From Bacillota bacterium (GTDB lineage: Bacteria; Bacillota; Bacilli; Paenibacillales; Paenibacillaceae): a stretch of 14,383 nucleotides of DNA. The DNA lies in assembly GCA_023386495.1 (NCBI GenBank), contig JAEWJS010000122.1, positions 1 to 14,383 on the forward strand. The letters are read 5' to 3'. Positions 13,311-14,383 of the stretch are shown piece by piece. The notes under the pieces are model-generated. The model made no database searches. It was not told the DNA's origin and saw only the letters and a program-made list of their open reading frames with translations. Position numbers and translations under genes: made by a program. The first letter of the stretch is position 1; each line of letters begins with the position of its first letter.

Positions 13311-14088
13311 GGTGTTCTCCGATCTAGTATGTCCCTGGTGCCGCATCGGCAAAAAACATCTCGACGACGCATTGGCAGCATGGAACGGCGGCAGTCAGGA
13401 GGATTCGTCGGGCATTCAGTTAGTGGGGAGCGGCGAGGCTTGCGGCCCCGGCGATGAAGCCTGCGGCGTGGATGGCGGGAATGGCGGCGTCGGCGTTGTA
13501 GGCAGCGCTAGCGGGGCTGATGCTGCAGCGGCTGTAGCCGGCAATGACGTACGCGTCGTGTATCGGGCATTCCAGCTCGACCCGAGCACGCCGGTCGAGG
13601 GGGCTCCGTTCCGGGAGTCGCTGGCTGCGAAGTTCGGCGGGATGACGGTAGTCGATCAGATGACCGGCCGCGTGACGGAGGCTGGCGCAGCATCCGGGAT
13701 CACGTTCCGGTTCGATCGCATCGCGAAGTCGCCGAACACCATCCTCGGCCACAGATTGATCGCGCTGGCGCCGGCGGACAAGCGCGAAGCGCTCGTCGAC
13801 GCCTACTTCCGCGCGCATTTCGAGGATGGCGAGGACATCGGCGAGCTGGATCGGCTGATTGAGATCGCCGAGGAAGTCGGCCTAGACGGCGCGGATCTTC
13901 GCGCGCGGCTAGCCGCAGGCGACGGTACCGCCGACGTGCAGGCCGACTTCGATCGCGCGCGCAGAATCGGCGTCACCGGCGTGCCGTTCTTCGTATTCGG
14001 CGGCAAGTACGCCGTCTCTGGCGCCTACCCGCCGGCAGAGCTCATGCGCATCCTCGACAAAGTCGCCGAGGAGCAGGGGCAGGGATAA
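13276..14088 (+). CDS. DsbA-family (FrnE-like) thiol oxidoreductase with a low-complexity insert
   Basis: A 270-residue thioredoxin-fold protein of the FrnE/DsbA-like group, cytoplasmic because no signal peptide is present. The start is ATG 13276 (AGGGTGAGG just upstream), 35 bases inside the end of the regulator gene, so translation is coupled. The first strand and active site EVFSDLVCPWC place the CPWC motif at 19-22. The helical insertion domain of the family covers about 105-215, and TGVPFFVFGGKYAVSGA (about 234-250) supplies the cis-proline (Pro237) and the return strand. By family, it handles disulfides or isomerisation under oxidative stress. Odd: residues about 38-90 are a Gly/Ala/Ser-rich stretch between helix 1 and the strand VRVVYRAFQLDP, absent from typical members (about 215-240 residues). 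It contains a repeated EACG with two extra cysteines (56 and 63). Confidence 0.9.
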   Translation: MAKKLKEPITIEVFSDLVCPWCRIGKKHLDDALAAWNGGSQEDSSGIQLVGSGEACGPGDEACGVDGGNGGVGVVGSASGADAAAAVAGNDVRVVYRAFQLDPSTPVEGAPFRESLAAKFGGMTVVDQMTGRVTEAGAASGITFRFDRIAKSPNTILGHRLIALAPADKREALVDAYFRAHFEDGEDIGELDRLIEIAEEVGLDGADLRARLAAGDGTADVQADFDRARRIGVTGVPFFVFGGKYAVSGAYPPAELMRILDKVAEEQGQG

Positions 14089-14175
14089 GGATAAGGCTGA
14101 CTAGGTTAGCGCTTGGGTTAAAGCTTGGAATATCGCCCGAGACGACCGCAATGCCGTATATGGACAACAACGCAA

Positions 14176-14222
14176 AGACGCCAGCTCGTGAACAATCGTT
14201 CGCGAGCCGGCGTCTGTTTTCT
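14176..14222 (+). terminator. Terminator of the HxlR-FrnE operon
   Basis: AGACGCC (14176-14182) pairs with GGCGTCT (14209-14215), continued inside by GCTCG/CGAGC and GAA/TTC with two mismatches, then GTTTTCTC. It lies about 88 bases after the stop codon at 14088. No gene was seen in the gap. Confidence 0.85.
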
Positions 14223-14283
14223 CATGTACACGCTGCATGCCCACACACCACGCCTGCCCCACTAGTCCCACTGCCGCCTGCCT

Positions 14284-14383
14284 TCCCGCTCCCTTCGGCC
14301 ACTATCCCTTTCGATCAGGGACAGGCTGGAACGGGTGCGCTCCCGCTCCCTTTGTGCCACTATCCCTTTCGATCAGGGAAAGG
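14284..14383. repeat. Two diverged copies of a palindrome-containing repeat at the window end
   Basis: Copy 1 (14284-14325) and copy 2 (14341-14383) share nearly all positions (a small difference at CGG/TGTG, one indel, and C/A near the end), with 15 unrelated bases between. Each contains TCCCT-TTCGATC-AGGGA, able to form a short hairpin. The repeat reaches the last base, so more copies may follow. The rest of 14223-14283 shows no gene or signal that I recognise. Confidence 0.75.

Noticed and set aside
14158..14383. A plus-strand frame from ATG 14158 open to the window edge
   Set aside because: No ribosome binding site, and it runs through a terminator and the repeats; the Pro/Leu-rich product looks non-coding.
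14284..14383. CRISPR array
   Set aside because: Only two diverged copies, 42-43 bases with a 15-base spacer, and no cas genes; the geometry is wrong for CRISPR.

Overview
The window looks like chromosomal DNA of a GC-rich, low-AT-promoter member of the Firmicutes, most likely Paenibacillaceae (Paenibacillus/Cohnella type). This rests on the prfA-prmC order, strong AGGAGG-type ribosome binding sites, sigma-A promoters (several with extended -10 elements), U-tailed hairpin terminators, a 28-residue holin-like toxin gene and a Gram-positive style RND pump with a lipoprotein adaptor. No rRNA, tRNA, IS element, prophage or CRISPR array was seen.

Layout. 1-3006 (minus): housekeeping genes prmC (cut by the window edge), prfA and ychF. 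PrmC methylates the GGQ glutamine of the release factor encoded just upstream of it. 3129-7293 (minus): a two-gene efflux operon, lipoprotein adaptor then RND permease, with a 1-base gap and a TTG start on the permease. 7500-8006 (minus): a secreted single Calx-beta domain protein whose promoter carries two similar palindromes exactly three helical turns apart, a good candidate double operator. 8192-8781: a small-gene region with a 51-residue hydrophilic protein (plus), a long terminator hairpin, and a type I toxin-like unit. The toxin mRNA has its Shine-Dalgarno sequence folded into a hairpin, and a possible antisense RNA converges on its 3' end.

8782-14088: a redox and thiol cluster. On the minus strand, an Rrf2-type regulator is followed by thioredoxin and then by a five-helix membrane protein that fuses a putative haem-b domain to a sulfite-oxidase-like molybdopterin domain. 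Further on are a class III extradiol dioxygenase (DODA type) and a DUF72 protein (minus). Divergent from the dioxygenase is an HxlR/DUF24 regulator with the conserved redox cysteine, overlapping a FrnE-like DsbA-family oxidoreductase (plus). The shared intergenic region holds overlapping divergent promoters and an array of inverted half-sites. The family content suggests a quinone, electrophile or thiol stress response; this is inference.

14089-14383: a terminator and then non-coding DNA ending in two diverged copies of a palindrome-containing repeat that reaches the window edge.

The most unusual points are: Gly/Ala-rich low-complexity inserts of about 50 residues in two unrelated conserved enzymes (PrmC and the FrnE-like protein); an internal, degenerate Tat-like motif in the molybdopterin fusion; the toxin unit; and the double operator of the Calx-beta gene.
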